Shown piece by piece: positions 25,372 through 32,940 of a DNA stretch of 64,000 bases (position 1 is its first letter; every line of letters begins with the position of its first letter). The position numbers and the translations under genes are program-made. The stretch is from Ferruginibacter sp. GTDB taxonomy: Bacteria; Bacteroidota; Bacteroidia; Chitinophagales; Chitinophagaceae. The notes under the pieces are model-generated. The model worked only from the letters and a program-made list of their open reading frames with translations. It was not told where the DNA came from and made no database searches. The stretch lies in contig JAURKC010000004.1 of the NCBI GenBank assembly GCA_030831945.1, positions 186,001 through 250,000 of the forward strand, in the 5' to 3' direction.

Positions 25372-26220
25372 TTATAGTAATGTAGAAAACACCAAGTAGT
25401 TACTTGGAAAATTAAAATTCGGAATTTCATTTGCTTTAAAAAGTCCAAAAACACTACTTCCACTACCACTCATACTAGCATAAACGGCTCCATTTTTATA
25501 CAACGATTTTTTTATCCAATCAATTTCTGGAAATTTTTCAAAGACGGCTTGCTCGAAATCATTTATTAATTCATCTTTCCAATGATTCATATCGTCCAAA
25601 ATAATAGATGATAAAGATTGAATAGCTACTAAGTCATCATTAGTAGTATTTGCCGGTAAATTTAATTGAGAAAATGCCCATCCCGTATTTACATGAATAC
25701 CAGGATTAACAATCACTAATTGATACCCTTTCAAATTAAGCTGAATAGGTTGTAACTGTTCACCTCTGCCGCTAGCCAAGCAAGGTTGGTTTATTATAAA
25801 AAAAGGACAATCACTTCCCAATTGTAATGCATAGGAGAGTAGTTGACTTTCCGTAAGATTCAACAAATATTTTTGATTAAGTAATAACAAGGTAGCTGCG
25901 CCATCTGCAGATCCTCCTCCTAAACCTGCTCCCATTGGAATCGCTTTGTGTAAATGCAATTTTACAGAAGGTAATTTTGGAAAATCATTTTTTAATAATT
26001 GCCATGCTTTTATACAAAGATTGTCCTTTTGTTCGCCCGAAATAGGAATACCAGATTGGGTTAACTCGATACCTTCAGTGAGGTCTTTATTATCAATAAT
26101 TTCAAGGCCATCATTGAAAGGAACGGGAAAAAATACAGTTAGAATATTATGATAGCCATCCGCTCTTTTACCAGTAATTTTTAATCCAAGATTAATCTTG
26201 CAATTAGGAAAAAGAAGCAT
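25372..26220 (-). CDS. ispE: 4-diphosphocytidyl-2-C-methyl-D-erythritol kinase
   Basis: The 282-residue protein is a GHMP kinase. NCKINLGLKITGKRADGYHN (residues 6-25) is the IspE N-terminal signature with the catalytic-site Lys and the DGYH motif. PMGAGLGGGSADGAATL (about 95-111) is the ATP-binding glycine-rich loop, and MSGSGSSVFGLF near the C-terminus is the third GHMP motif. The enzyme phosphorylates CDP-methylerythritol in the cytoplasm, the fourth step of the non-mevalonate isoprenoid pathway, so this organism makes isopentenyl diphosphate through MEP. No other MEP genes are nearby. Length is normal for the family. It has its own gaps on both sides (75 and 111 bases). Confidence 0.96.
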   Translation of the reverse strand: MLLFPNCKINLGLKITGKRADGYHNILTVFFPVPFNDGLEIIDNKDLTEGIELTQSGIPISGEQKDNLCIKAWQLLKNDFPKLPSVKLHLHKAIPMGAGLGGGSADGAATLLLLNQKYLLNLTESQLLSYALQLGSDCPFFIINQPCLASGRGEQLQPIQLNLKGYQLVIVNPGIHVNTGWAFSQLNLPANTTNDDLVAIQSLSSIILDDMNHWKDELINDFEQAVFEKFPEIDWIKKSLYKNGAVYASMSGSGSSVFGLFKANEIPNFNFPSNYLVFSTLL

Positions 26221-26331
26221 ATCGAATAGAAAATTTTAATTGATAAGAGGTAAGTTAAAACTGAAATTTCAAAACTACCATTGATAAAATAAAAGGAATA
26301 GAATAGAAAAGGAAATGATTTACATTAATAG

Positions 26332-26919
26332 TTATCCCTTCGTTCTGCTTTTAATTTCATCCCGAATAGTGATAGCTTTTATATAATCTTCCTGTTCTAA
26401 TACTTCATTGAGTAGGCTGTCTAATTCTTCCAAAGAAAGGTTTTTTAAATTACTCTTGTCGGTAGTATCCTTGCTAACTTCTGCAGATACTTTTTTCTTT
26501 TTACCGTCACCTTCCATTAGAATACCTGCATTATCTAAAATATTTTCATAGGTATAAATCGGGCAACCGAACCTTACCGCTAATGCGATTGCATCAGAGG
26601 TACGAGAATCAATTTCTACCGTATCTTTTTCACTGCTACAGACTAATTTACTATAAAAAATACCTTCTTGAAGATCGTTTATAATTACTTCATGCAACTC
26701 AACGCCAAAAGCCATCATAAAATTTTTCATTAGATCATGGGTGAGAGGGCGACTTGGACTCATACGCTCAAGGGCAACAGCAATTGCTTGTGCTTCAAAT
26801 CCGCCAATTACAATGGGTAATCTACGTAATCCATTTACTTCACCCAGTACAACCGCATAGGAATGGGTTTGGGTGATACTATGCGATAAGGCAACAATTT
26901 CTAATTCAATTTTCTTCAT
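26332..26919 (-). CDS. Bifunctional nuclease family protein (DUF151) with UVR motif
   Basis: I place the start at ATG 26919 (195 residues). A longer frame begins at a TTG at 26952, but its first 11 residues are not family-like. The protein opens with KKIELEIVALSHS, the usual DUF151/BFN (PF02577) start, and has LRRLPIVIGGFEAQAIAVAL, PLTHDLMKNFMMAFGVEL and IDSRTSDAIALAVRFGCPIY, the conserved core with acidic residues thought to bind metal. A C-terminal tail (about 160-192) forms a UvrB/UvrC-type motif (LDSLLNEVLEQEDYIKAITI), a common fusion in Bacteroidota. The family shows DNase and RNase activity in some plants and bacteria; its bacterial role is unsettled. Confidence 0.9.
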   Translation of the reverse strand: MKKIELEIVALSHSITQTHSYAVVLGEVNGLRRLPIVIGGFEAQAIAVALERMSPSRPLTHDLMKNFMMAFGVELHEVIINDLQEGIFYSKLVCSSEKDTVEIDSRTSDAIALAVRFGCPIYTYENILDNAGILMEGDGKKKKVSAEVSKDTTDKSNLKNLSLEELDSLLNEVLEQEDYIKAITIRDEIKSRTKG

Positions 26920-27141
26920 AAATAGTTTACGAAAATAAGTGATTTTAAGCAATTTTATATTGCTTTCATGAATGGATATTGAATGAAACGCTTACCCTCA
27001 ATCCATCATCCTAAAATGTATTAAAAGGATTAAGAATTCATTCCCTGGAAAGATGGAAAACAAGCTTTTTTATAAACAAATTGTCTAAAATGAACCTAAT
27101 TTAAAATATTAAAATAAATTATAATAGAAATTAGTTGATGA

Positions 27142-28104
27142 TTATTTATTTTTCAACTTTTTAACCGCTTCAGTAATCTTAGGCATTATTTCAAAAGCAT
27201 CCCCGACAATACCATAATCAGCAGATTTAAAGAAAGGAGCTTCAGGGTCTTTATTAATAACCACAATAGTCTTACTTCTATTTACACCCGCTAGATGCTG
27301 AATGGCACCCGAAATACCTATAGCGACATATAAATTAGGCGCGATAGCCAGTCCTGTTTGACCCACATGTTCGTGATGAGGCCTCCAGTTAATATCAGCA
27401 ACTGGGCGACTACAAGCAGTAGCAGCCCCCAAAACTTTGGCAAGATCCGTTACCAGTCCCCAATTTTCTGGGCCTTTTAAACCACGTCCTCCAGAAATTA
27501 CTATTTCAGCTTCAGAAAGGGATACTTCACCTTCCACTTTTTTAGTAGAAACCACCTTTACTTTCGAAGGTGGAATAATGGCAACAAAAGGTTTCACTGT
27601 AGCCTTTGCCTCCAATTTAGTAATAGGAAATGAATTTGGATTAAGTGTGATGATTTTCAAAGGGGTAGTAATGCCAACATGAGCAAAAGCCTTACCACCA
27701 AAAACATTTTTTTTAACAACAAAACCATTACTGGTAGTAGGCAAATCGATAGCTCCAGAAACTAGTCCTGCTTTTAGTAACACACTTAGACCAGGTGCGA
27801 TCGCTTTTCCAAGCATATTATTAGACAAAACAACCACCGATGCATTGATGGTTCTAACCAATTCAGCAATTACCTGAGTAAAAACCTGCCCATCAGCTTG
27901 ATTCAGCGAATTTTCAGTAATAGTATGTACGGTATTAATTCCGTACTGACCTAGAGAAGCTAGGTCGTCACTAACGGTGCCGATTACCAGCGTTTCTGCT
28001 GGAACACCTAATTGTGCAGCTAATTGGCTACCATAACAAGCAGCTTCAAAAGAAGATTTCCGAATATGACCATCTGCCTGGTCTAAAAATATTAAAACAC
28101 TCAT
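27142..28104 (-). CDS. etfA: Electron transfer flavoprotein subunit alpha
   Basis: The 320-residue protein has the N-terminal Rossmann-like ETF domain (ILVFLDQ-type start, here SVLIFLDQADGHIRKSSFEA) and a C-terminal FAD-binding domain with VISGGRGLKGPENWGLV, SRPVADINWRPHHEHVGQTG, ISGAIQHLAGVNRSKTIVVI and PFFKSADYGIVGDAFEIMP, all ETF-alpha hallmarks. With EtfB it forms the heterodimer that passes electrons from acyl-CoA and other dehydrogenases to the quinone pool. It lies 22 bases downstream of etfB on the minus strand and is surely co-transcribed. Length is standard. Confidence 0.97.
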   Translation of the reverse strand: MSVLIFLDQADGHIRKSSFEAACYGSQLAAQLGVPAETLVIGTVSDDLASLGQYGINTVHTITENSLNQADGQVFTQVIAELVRTINASVVVLSNNMLGKAIAPGLSVLLKAGLVSGAIDLPTTSNGFVVKKNVFGGKAFAHVGITTPLKIITLNPNSFPITKLEAKATVKPFVAIIPPSKVKVVSTKKVEGEVSLSEAEIVISGGRGLKGPENWGLVTDLAKVLGAATACSRPVADINWRPHHEHVGQTGLAIAPNLYVAIGISGAIQHLAGVNRSKTIVVINKDPEAPFFKSADYGIVGDAFEIMPKITEAVKKLKNK

Positions 28105-28126
28105 TGGTTTGATATTTTTTAATTAT

Positions 28127-28870
28127 TTAAATAACTTTTGCTTCTTCATGTAGTAACCTTACCAATTCTTCTGGATGATCAGCTGAAACCAACTTTACGC
28201 CAGCTTTTGCAGCGGGAAGATCAAATTGGACAAAGGAAGTAAATGAATCGGCTGCTACAGGCTCTCGCACTGTTAAGGTTTTTGTTCTTGCTCCCATAAT
28301 TCCTTTCATATTGGGAATACGCTGTTCTGCCATTCCTTTTTGACAACTAACTACAATGGGTAGTTGCACTTGATCAGTTTGTTCACCACCTTCAATTTCT
28401 TTGACCAAAGTGGCTTGACTATTTTCCAAGGTTAAATGAGTAGCGTGCGAAATAAAGGGCCACTCTAATAAAGCAGCTAGCATTCCGCCAATGGCAGAGC
28501 CACTATAATCAATCGTTTCTTTACCTGTAAGCACTAGGTCGTAGTTTCCTTCCTTGGCTACAGCGGCAATCTGTGCAGCTATATAAAAGCTATCCTGGCT
28601 GTCTGCATTGATTCTAATCGCTTCATCACCTCCTAAAGCCAGTGCCTTACGAATGATAGGATCACAGTCAGCATTACCTAATGTAATCAGATGAATGGCG
28701 GAAACAATTCCTGATTCTTTTAACTCAATAGCCCTAACCAAAGCGTACCATTCATCATATGGATTAATAATCCATTGTACTCCTTCCTCAGCGAATTTCG
28801 TATTGTTGACTGTGAAAGTTACTTTTGCAGTAGTGTCAGGCGTTTTACTGATACAAACTAATATTTTCAT
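28127..28870 (-). CDS. etfB: Electron transfer flavoprotein subunit beta
   Basis: This 247-residue protein begins MKILVCISKTPDTTAKVTF and has WIINPYDEWYALVRAIELKE, ALALGGDEAIRI, DLVLTGKETIDYSGSAIGGM and CQKGMAEQRIPNMKGIMGA, the conserved AMP-binding and recognition-loop segments of ETF beta. It is the first gene of the etfBA operon. A minus-strand TACCTTTG box at 28919-28926 stands 48 bases before the start and probably is the -7 element. The divergent TPR gene begins about 105 bases away. Confidence 0.97.
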   Translation of the reverse strand: MKILVCISKTPDTTAKVTFTVNNTKFAEEGVQWIINPYDEWYALVRAIELKESGIVSAIHLITLGNADCDPIIRKALALGGDEAIRINADSQDSFYIAAQIAAVAKEGNYDLVLTGKETIDYSGSAIGGMLAALLEWPFISHATHLTLENSQATLVKEIEGGEQTDQVQLPIVVSCQKGMAEQRIPNMKGIMGARTKTLTVREPVAADSFTSFVQFDLPAAKAGVKLVSADHPEELVRLLHEEAKVI

Positions 28871-28918
28871 CGTACTGATTTAAACCATCAAAAAATAAGT
28901 TGTTTATGCAACTAATAA

Positions 28919-28926
28919 CAAAGGTA
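28919..28926 (-). promoter_or_regulatory. -7 box of the etfBA operon
   Basis: The minus strand reads TACCTTTG, an exact TAnnTTTG match, 48 bases upstream of the etfB start. No good -33 TTTG is seen at 19-21 bases, which lowers confidence. Confidence 0.55.
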
Positions 28927-28975
28927 AGATTTGTACAATAATTTTATTATAAATTATTACTAAAAAAAGGCTGAA

Positions 28976-29299
28976 ATGAGTAGAATTGAAAAATTGTTAG
29001 CATTTATAGAAAGTTCAGGAAAGGATAGTTTTTTACAACATGCGCTAGCATTGGAGTATATCAAAATTGGCGATGATGAAAAGGCAAGAAATTTGTTCAA
29101 CGAATTACTACTTAGAGAACCCACCTATGTCGGTTCCTATTATCATTTAGGCAAATTATTAGAGCGGGTAGGGGATTTAGAAAAAGCTATCCGTATTTAC
29201 CAAAGAGGAATGGAAGAGGCTAAAAGAGCAGGAGATCAACATGCTTTGAATGAATTAAGAGGCGCTTTAGAAGATATAGAAGATGAAGCTGTGAATTAA
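28976..29299 (+). CDS. Small tetratricopeptide-repeat protein
   Basis: The 107-residue protein contains about two and a half TPR units: LQHALALEYIKIGDDEKARN, TYVGSYYHLGKLLERVGDLE and AIRIYQRGMEEAKRAGDQHA carry the expected W/L-G-Y-A-P spacing. It has no signal peptide, so it is cytoplasmic. Proteins of this size and type are common in Bacteroidota, usually without known function; TPR units bind partner proteins. It is read toward tilS, whose start is 57 bases downstream, so the two may be co-transcribed. Confidence 0.85.
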   Translation: MSRIEKLLAFIESSGKDSFLQHALALEYIKIGDDEKARNLFNELLLREPTYVGSYYHLGKLLERVGDLEKAIRIYQRGMEEAKRAGDQHALNELRGALEDIEDEAVN

Positions 29300-29356
29300 A
29301 TAATTGAATACCTGTGCTAAACACATCATTACCAATCAATACTTATTAAAATAATC

Positions 29357-30718
29357 ATGGGGCTTCAAGAAAAATTTAGGCTTTATATCCATCAACAAAA
29401 TCTTTTTCATCCAAAGGATCGGCTATTGATTGCCGTTAGTGGAGGAATAGATTCGGTTGTATTGTGTGCACTCTGCAAAGCCGCTGGATATTCATTTGAA
29501 ATTGCTCATTGCAATTTTCAACTCAGAGGAACAGATAGCCAAAGAGATGAAGCTTTTGTGAAAGCACTTGCTAAAAAATATGCAGTGCCTTTTCACTTAA
29601 AAATTTTTAATACCACCGATTACGCTAAGTCTACAAAAAAATCAATTGAAACTGCGGCGAGAGATTTAAGATATGAATGGTTTACCGATTTATTGACTAG
29701 CAGTCAACAGAATGAATCAACTAAACTAGATTTTTTACTTACCGGACATCATGCAGATGATAATATGGAGACGGTGGTAATGAACTTTTTTAGAGGCACG
29801 GGTATTCATGGATTAAAAGGCATTTTGTCCTCCAATGGAAAAATTATTCGTCCGCTGTTATTTGCAAGAAGGTCTGAATTAGAAAGCTATGTAACAGATC
29901 ATGGGCTTGAATTTGTAACTGACCACACTAATTTTGAGAATGATTATACCAGAAATTATTTTAGAAATAAGATCCTCCCACTCGTGAGTGAAACATATCC
30001 TGAGGCTGCCAACAATGTCTTAAAAAATATTCAGCGGTTTAGAGAAACGGAAATTTTGTTTCAACAGGCAGTAGAGAAGCATAAAAAAAACTTATTAGCA
30101 TACCGTGGAAATGAAGTACATATTCCTGTATTAAAATTACTGAAAACCATTCCATTGGTTACTGTGTTTCATGAAATTATAAAAGAATTTGGTTTTACTG
30201 CTCATCAAACCGAAGAGGCTATTGCTTTACTTCAAAGTGAAACTGGAAAATATATACAATCAGCTACCCATCGAATCATTAAAAATAAAAGTTGGCTTAT
30301 TATTTCACCTAATCAATCATTAGCGGCTCAACATATTTTAATTGAAGAAAATGATATCCAAATAGATTATTTCAAAGGGTTGCTATCAATTGAGAAAAAG
30401 GATATGGAAACCTTTAAAATATTGGATAACCCAATGATTGCTCAATTAGATTTAGCTAAAATCACTTTTCCATTGCTACTTCGCAGATGGAAAACAGGTG
30501 ATTATTTCTATCCTTTAGGAATGCAAAAGAAAAAAAAGCTAGGACGCTTTCTTTCTGATCAAAAATTATCTATCACCGAAAAAGAAAATGTATGGGTTTT
30601 AGTAATGGATGAAAAAATCATCTGGGTGGTAGGTATAAGAATTGATAATCGATTTAAAGTGAGCGATACTACTCAAAAAATATATTTGCTACATCAATCA
30701 ATAAGTACCCATAATTAA
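29357..30718 (+). CDS. tilS: tRNA(Ile)-lysidine synthase
   Basis: The 453-residue protein has the N-terminal PP-loop ATP-pyrophosphatase motif RLLIAVSGGIDSVVLCALC (SGGIDS at 28-33), FEIAHCNFQLRG, TGHHADDNMETVVMNFFRGT and FENDYTRNYFRNKILPL, all typical of TilS, plus a C-terminal domain with LLRRWKTGDYFYPLGM and KKLGRFLSDQKLS. It converts C34 of tRNA-Ile(CAU) to lysidine, which is essential for AUA decoding. The full-length form with substrate-binding C-terminal domains is present. Its 3' end overlaps that of the rhomboid gene on the other strand by 21 bases. Confidence 0.96.
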   Translation: MGLQEKFRLYIHQQNLFHPKDRLLIAVSGGIDSVVLCALCKAAGYSFEIAHCNFQLRGTDSQRDEAFVKALAKKYAVPFHLKIFNTTDYAKSTKKSIETAARDLRYEWFTDLLTSSQQNESTKLDFLLTGHHADDNMETVVMNFFRGTGIHGLKGILSSNGKIIRPLLFARRSELESYVTDHGLEFVTDHTNFENDYTRNYFRNKILPLVSETYPEAANNVLKNIQRFRETEILFQQAVEKHKKNLLAYRGNEVHIPVLKLLKTIPLVTVFHEIIKEFGFTAHQTEEAIALLQSETGKYIQSATHRIIKNKSWLIISPNQSLAAQHILIEENDIQIDYFKGLLSIEKKDMETFKILDNPMIAQLDLAKITFPLLLRRWKTGDYFYPLGMQKKKKLGRFLSDQKLSITEKENVWVLVMDEKIIWVVGIRIDNRFKVSDTTQKIYLLHQSISTHN

Positions 30719-31318
30719 CTCAATCATTCGAGGAAGTAAGTAGGGGTGAAGCACAAGTGGGAAAGCCAGACCAAACAATGCACCCCACAAATGCGCATCA
30801 TGGTTAACGTTATCACGACTTTGTTTAGCTGCATAAATACAATACAACAGATACAAAGGTCCAAATATATAAGCCGGGATAATTGGAGGAACAAAAAAGA
30901 AACCCATTTTCATAGTGGGATAAAATAAGATTCCCGCAAAAACAACAGCGGATACTGCCCCAGAAGCTCCTAGACTTCTATATTGATAGTCATTTCTATG
31001 CTTAATATAGCTGGGTATATCTGCTACTACCATACCGCCAAAATACAAAACGAGATACATCCATTTTCCTGACAATTGCTCACAACCAGGTTCTACAATT
31101 TGCTGTCCAAAAATATATAAGGTAAACATGTTAAAAATCAGGTGCATCCAATCAGCATGTAAAAACCCAGAAGTAATAAAGCGATACCATTGGTTTCTTG
31201 CTTTCATTTCTACAGGCCACATAATAAGGTCATTCATTATCTTATCATTGCTAAAAGCAGTAAAACTAACTAGGCAAGTGAGTATAATAATTCCAACGGT
31301 AATAGTAATTTGAGTCAT
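30698..31318 (-). CDS. Rhomboid-family intramembrane serine protease
   Basis: The 206-residue protein is built of about six membrane helices with the catalytic dyad in GASGAVSAVV (Ser119) and HDAHLWGALFGLAF (His176), plus the HLIFNMFTLYIFG segment (His59, Asn63) that forms the oxyanion site. It cleaves other membrane proteins within the bilayer; substrates cannot be inferred. It starts 25 bases before the stop of rlmH (on the same strand, rlmH being upstream), so the two genes form a minus-strand pair. The 3' end overlaps tilS tail to tail. Confidence 0.94.
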   Translation of the reverse strand: MTQITITVGIIILTCLVSFTAFSNDKIMNDLIMWPVEMKARNQWYRFITSGFLHADWMHLIFNMFTLYIFGQQIVEPGCEQLSGKWMYLVLYFGGMVVADIPSYIKHRNDYQYRSLGASGAVSAVVFAGILFYPTMKMGFFFVPPIIPAYIFGPLYLLYCIYAAKQSRDNVNHDAHLWGALFGLAFPLVLHPYLLPRMIELIMGTY

Positions 31319-31342
31319 TGAGGAGGTTTGCTTGCAATATAG

Positions 31343-31816
31343 TTATTGATGATGATACTTTTCATTTCTATTGATAGAGCAGGCTCTATAAATTTGTTCT
31401 GCTAAAACCAAACGAACTAATTGATGAGGAAAAACAAGTGGAGATAAGCTCCAGGTAAAATTGGCTCTTTGAGCTACAGCATCACTTACGCCAAAAGCAC
31501 CACCGATAAGAAAGATGATATTTTTTACACTTTCGTTGGCTCTAGACTGAATCATTTGTGCCAACCCTTCACTCTTCAATTGTTTGCCCCTTTCGTCTAA
31601 TAAAACTAGATAATCGTCTTTTTGAAGGGCTTGTAAAACTAATTCACCTTCTTTTTTTTTGAGATCAGTTGCTGATAAAGTTGCAGCGTTTTTAGGAATG
31701 GATAGAATATTCCATTCCACCGGATAATAATTAGTAATTCTTTTGGTAAACAATTCTACCCCTTCTTTCACATAGCTTTCATGGGCTTTTCCGATGGACC
31801 AGAATTGAAGTTTCAT
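31343..31816 (-). CDS. rlmH: 23S rRNA (pseudouridine1915-N3)-methyltransferase
   Basis: I set the start at ATG 31816, giving 157 residues, the normal RlmH length and the usual N-terminus MKLQFWSIGKAHESYVKEG; a longer frame from TTG 31891 adds 25 non-family residues. The SPOUT fold is evident from YLVLLDERGKQLKSEGLA, IIFLIGGAFGVSDAV (SAM knot) and SPLVFPHQLVRLVLAEQIYR, with the C-terminal RNEKYHH needed for ribosome contact. It methylates pseudouridine 1915 in helix 69 of 23S rRNA on assembled ribosomes. It is followed by the rhomboid gene. The tRNA-Arg is transcribed divergently about 100 bases away. Confidence 0.96.
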   Translation of the reverse strand: MKLQFWSIGKAHESYVKEGVELFTKRITNYYPVEWNILSIPKNAATLSATDLKKKEGELVLQALQKDDYLVLLDERGKQLKSEGLAQMIQSRANESVKNIIFLIGGAFGVSDAVAQRANFTWSLSPLVFPHQLVRLVLAEQIYRACSINRNEKYHHQ

Positions 31817-31846
31817 GTAATTTTTTATGCAAAATTGCGTAAAGAG

Positions 31847-31877
31847 TTGGGTACAATAAAATAAATCTCTATTTTTG
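31847..31877 (+). promoter_or_regulatory. Promoter of the tRNA-Arg gene
   Basis: TTG at 31847-31849 and TATTTTTG at 31870-31877 are separated by 20 bases, matching the Bacteroidota promoter consensus. The tRNA starts 41 bases after the -7 box, leaving a short leader to be removed by RNase P. The promoter lies within the discarded N-terminal extension of rlmH, which supports the shorter rlmH. Confidence 0.8.
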
Positions 31878-31917
31878 CAGTCCAATAGCAAAAAAGCTTC
31901 GGTTTTATTGCTGGTCT

Positions 31918-31991
31918 GGCTGCGTAGCTCAACTGAATAGAGTACCTCACTACGGATGAGGGGGTTTTAGGTTTGAATCCTAACGCGGTCA
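31918..31991 (+). tRNA. tRNA-Arg (anticodon ACG) with atypical D and T loops
   Basis: A full cloverleaf forms. The acceptor GGCTGCG pairs with CGCGGTC (two G-U pairs), the D stem is GCTC/GAGT, the anticodon stem CCTCA/TGAGG holds the loop CTACGGA with anticodon ACG at 31942-31944, and the T stem is TTAGG/CCTAA. Odd points: the D loop AACTGAATA has G18 but A19 in place of the invariant G19; the T loop TTTGAAT has T56 in place of invariant C56; and no CCA is encoded (CTA follows A73). The 19 and 56 changes compensate each other, since these bases pair in the tRNA elbow. A promoter and a perfect terminator flank it, so it appears to be expressed. It could be the normal Arg-ACG tRNA of this species or a diverged extra copy. 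Confidence 0.85.
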
Positions 31992-32004
31992 CTAATTAAG
32001 ACAC

Positions 32005-32042
32005 AAGTCGTTGTAAATGAATAATTTACAACGACTTTTTTA
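32005..32042 (+). terminator. Rho-independent terminator after tRNA-Arg
   Basis: Perfect 14-base arms AAGTCGTTGTAAAT (32005-32018) and ATTTACAACGACTT (32024-32037) with a 5-base loop, followed by a T tract. It starts 13 bases after the tRNA. Confidence 0.95.
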
Positions 32043-32137
32043 TTTTAATTTAAAACTGATCAGACAGTAAATTAAAAATTCGATATCAATCAATTCGTGA
32101 ATTAACAATTGCTAACTACCTATTAAATAAAATAAAC

Positions 32138-32905
32138 TCAATTCCACTGAATAGCATAATACACAGCAGGTAGTTCACCTATGTTGGTAATATTATGTAA
32201 GTACATACTATTTAAATACACCACATCGCCTGCTTTACAACTTTGTTGCTCATTAGCAATACGCATTTCACCATTACCCTCCAACATTAAAATGATTTCT
32301 TCATCTGTATGGGTATGGGGATCATGACTTTTTTTACCTGGATTCAATGTAGTTACATGAATATCAAATTTGTTGAGCATTGCAGTGGGACGATTAAAAA
32401 ATTGACGAACACCACCTCTGTCATGTTCTTTAAATACAATATTATTCCAGTCTATAAAAAAAGATCCACCCGCTAAGACTGCCCTTTCTTTATTAACAGG
32501 CGCATAAGAGTGATACAACATTTCATAATAAGAAATAGTTGTTTTGCCAGTATTAGCCACTTTTAAAACATCACCAGGTAGTAAACAAACAATCGATCCC
32601 CGAACTAATTCAGTGACCTTATTATTTAAGGTAAATGTTATTGATCCCTCTTTAACGATTATAAAAAGTTCTGTCTGATTATTATTGGTATAGATATTTT
32701 TTTTACCTTTTTCTATGGAGATCACTTTAATAGAATGCGATGACAATATTGAACCAGCTCCATTAAATATAGACCTTACACTACCATTTGGAATATTTTC
32801 TATCTTACTATATTCAAAGGAATAAACTTTAGAAATTAGAGGATTAAGCTGCGAAAAACTGCTTAGACTAATCAAGATGGAAATGGTAAAAATAAAATTC
32901 TTCAT
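32138..32905 (-). CDS. Exported bicupin protein
   Basis: The 255-residue protein has a signal peptide (hydrophobic 4-17, cleavage near SSFSQ) and two cupin domains. The first (about 60-125) has ELFIIVKEGSITFTL and GSIVCLLPGDVLKVANTG but lacks the metal-binding histidines. The second (about 175-250) has SHDPHTHTDEEIILMLEGNG and YLNSMYLHNITNIGELP, with three histidines and a glutamate as metal ligands. This layout recalls ureidoglycine aminohydrolase-type bicupins, but those are cytoplasmic, so only a general cupin call is safe. It is the last gene of the minus-strand amino-sugar operon, 35 bases after the sugar transporter gene, so it may act on a periplasmic sugar. Confidence 0.85.
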   Translation of the reverse strand: MKNFIFTISILISLSSFSQLNPLISKVYSFEYSKIENIPNGSVRSIFNGAGSILSSHSIKVISIEKGKKNIYTNNNQTELFIIVKEGSITFTLNNKVTELVRGSIVCLLPGDVLKVANTGKTTISYYEMLYHSYAPVNKERAVLAGGSFFIDWNNIVFKEHDRGGVRQFFNRPTAMLNKFDIHVTTLNPGKKSHDPHTHTDEEIILMLEGNGEMRIANEQQSCKAGDVVYLNSMYLHNITNIGELPAVYYAIQWN

Positions 32906-32940
32906 AGACTTTTTAATTGAAATAAAATTTAAACGTATCC

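Noticed and set aside
26920..26952. Longer start for the bifunctional nuclease gene (TTG at 26952)
   Set aside because: The added residues are not family-like and ATG 26919 gives the usual N-terminus.
31817..31891. Longer start for rlmH (TTG at 31891)
   Set aside because: It adds 25 residues before the standard RlmH N-terminus and overlaps the tRNA-Arg promoter.
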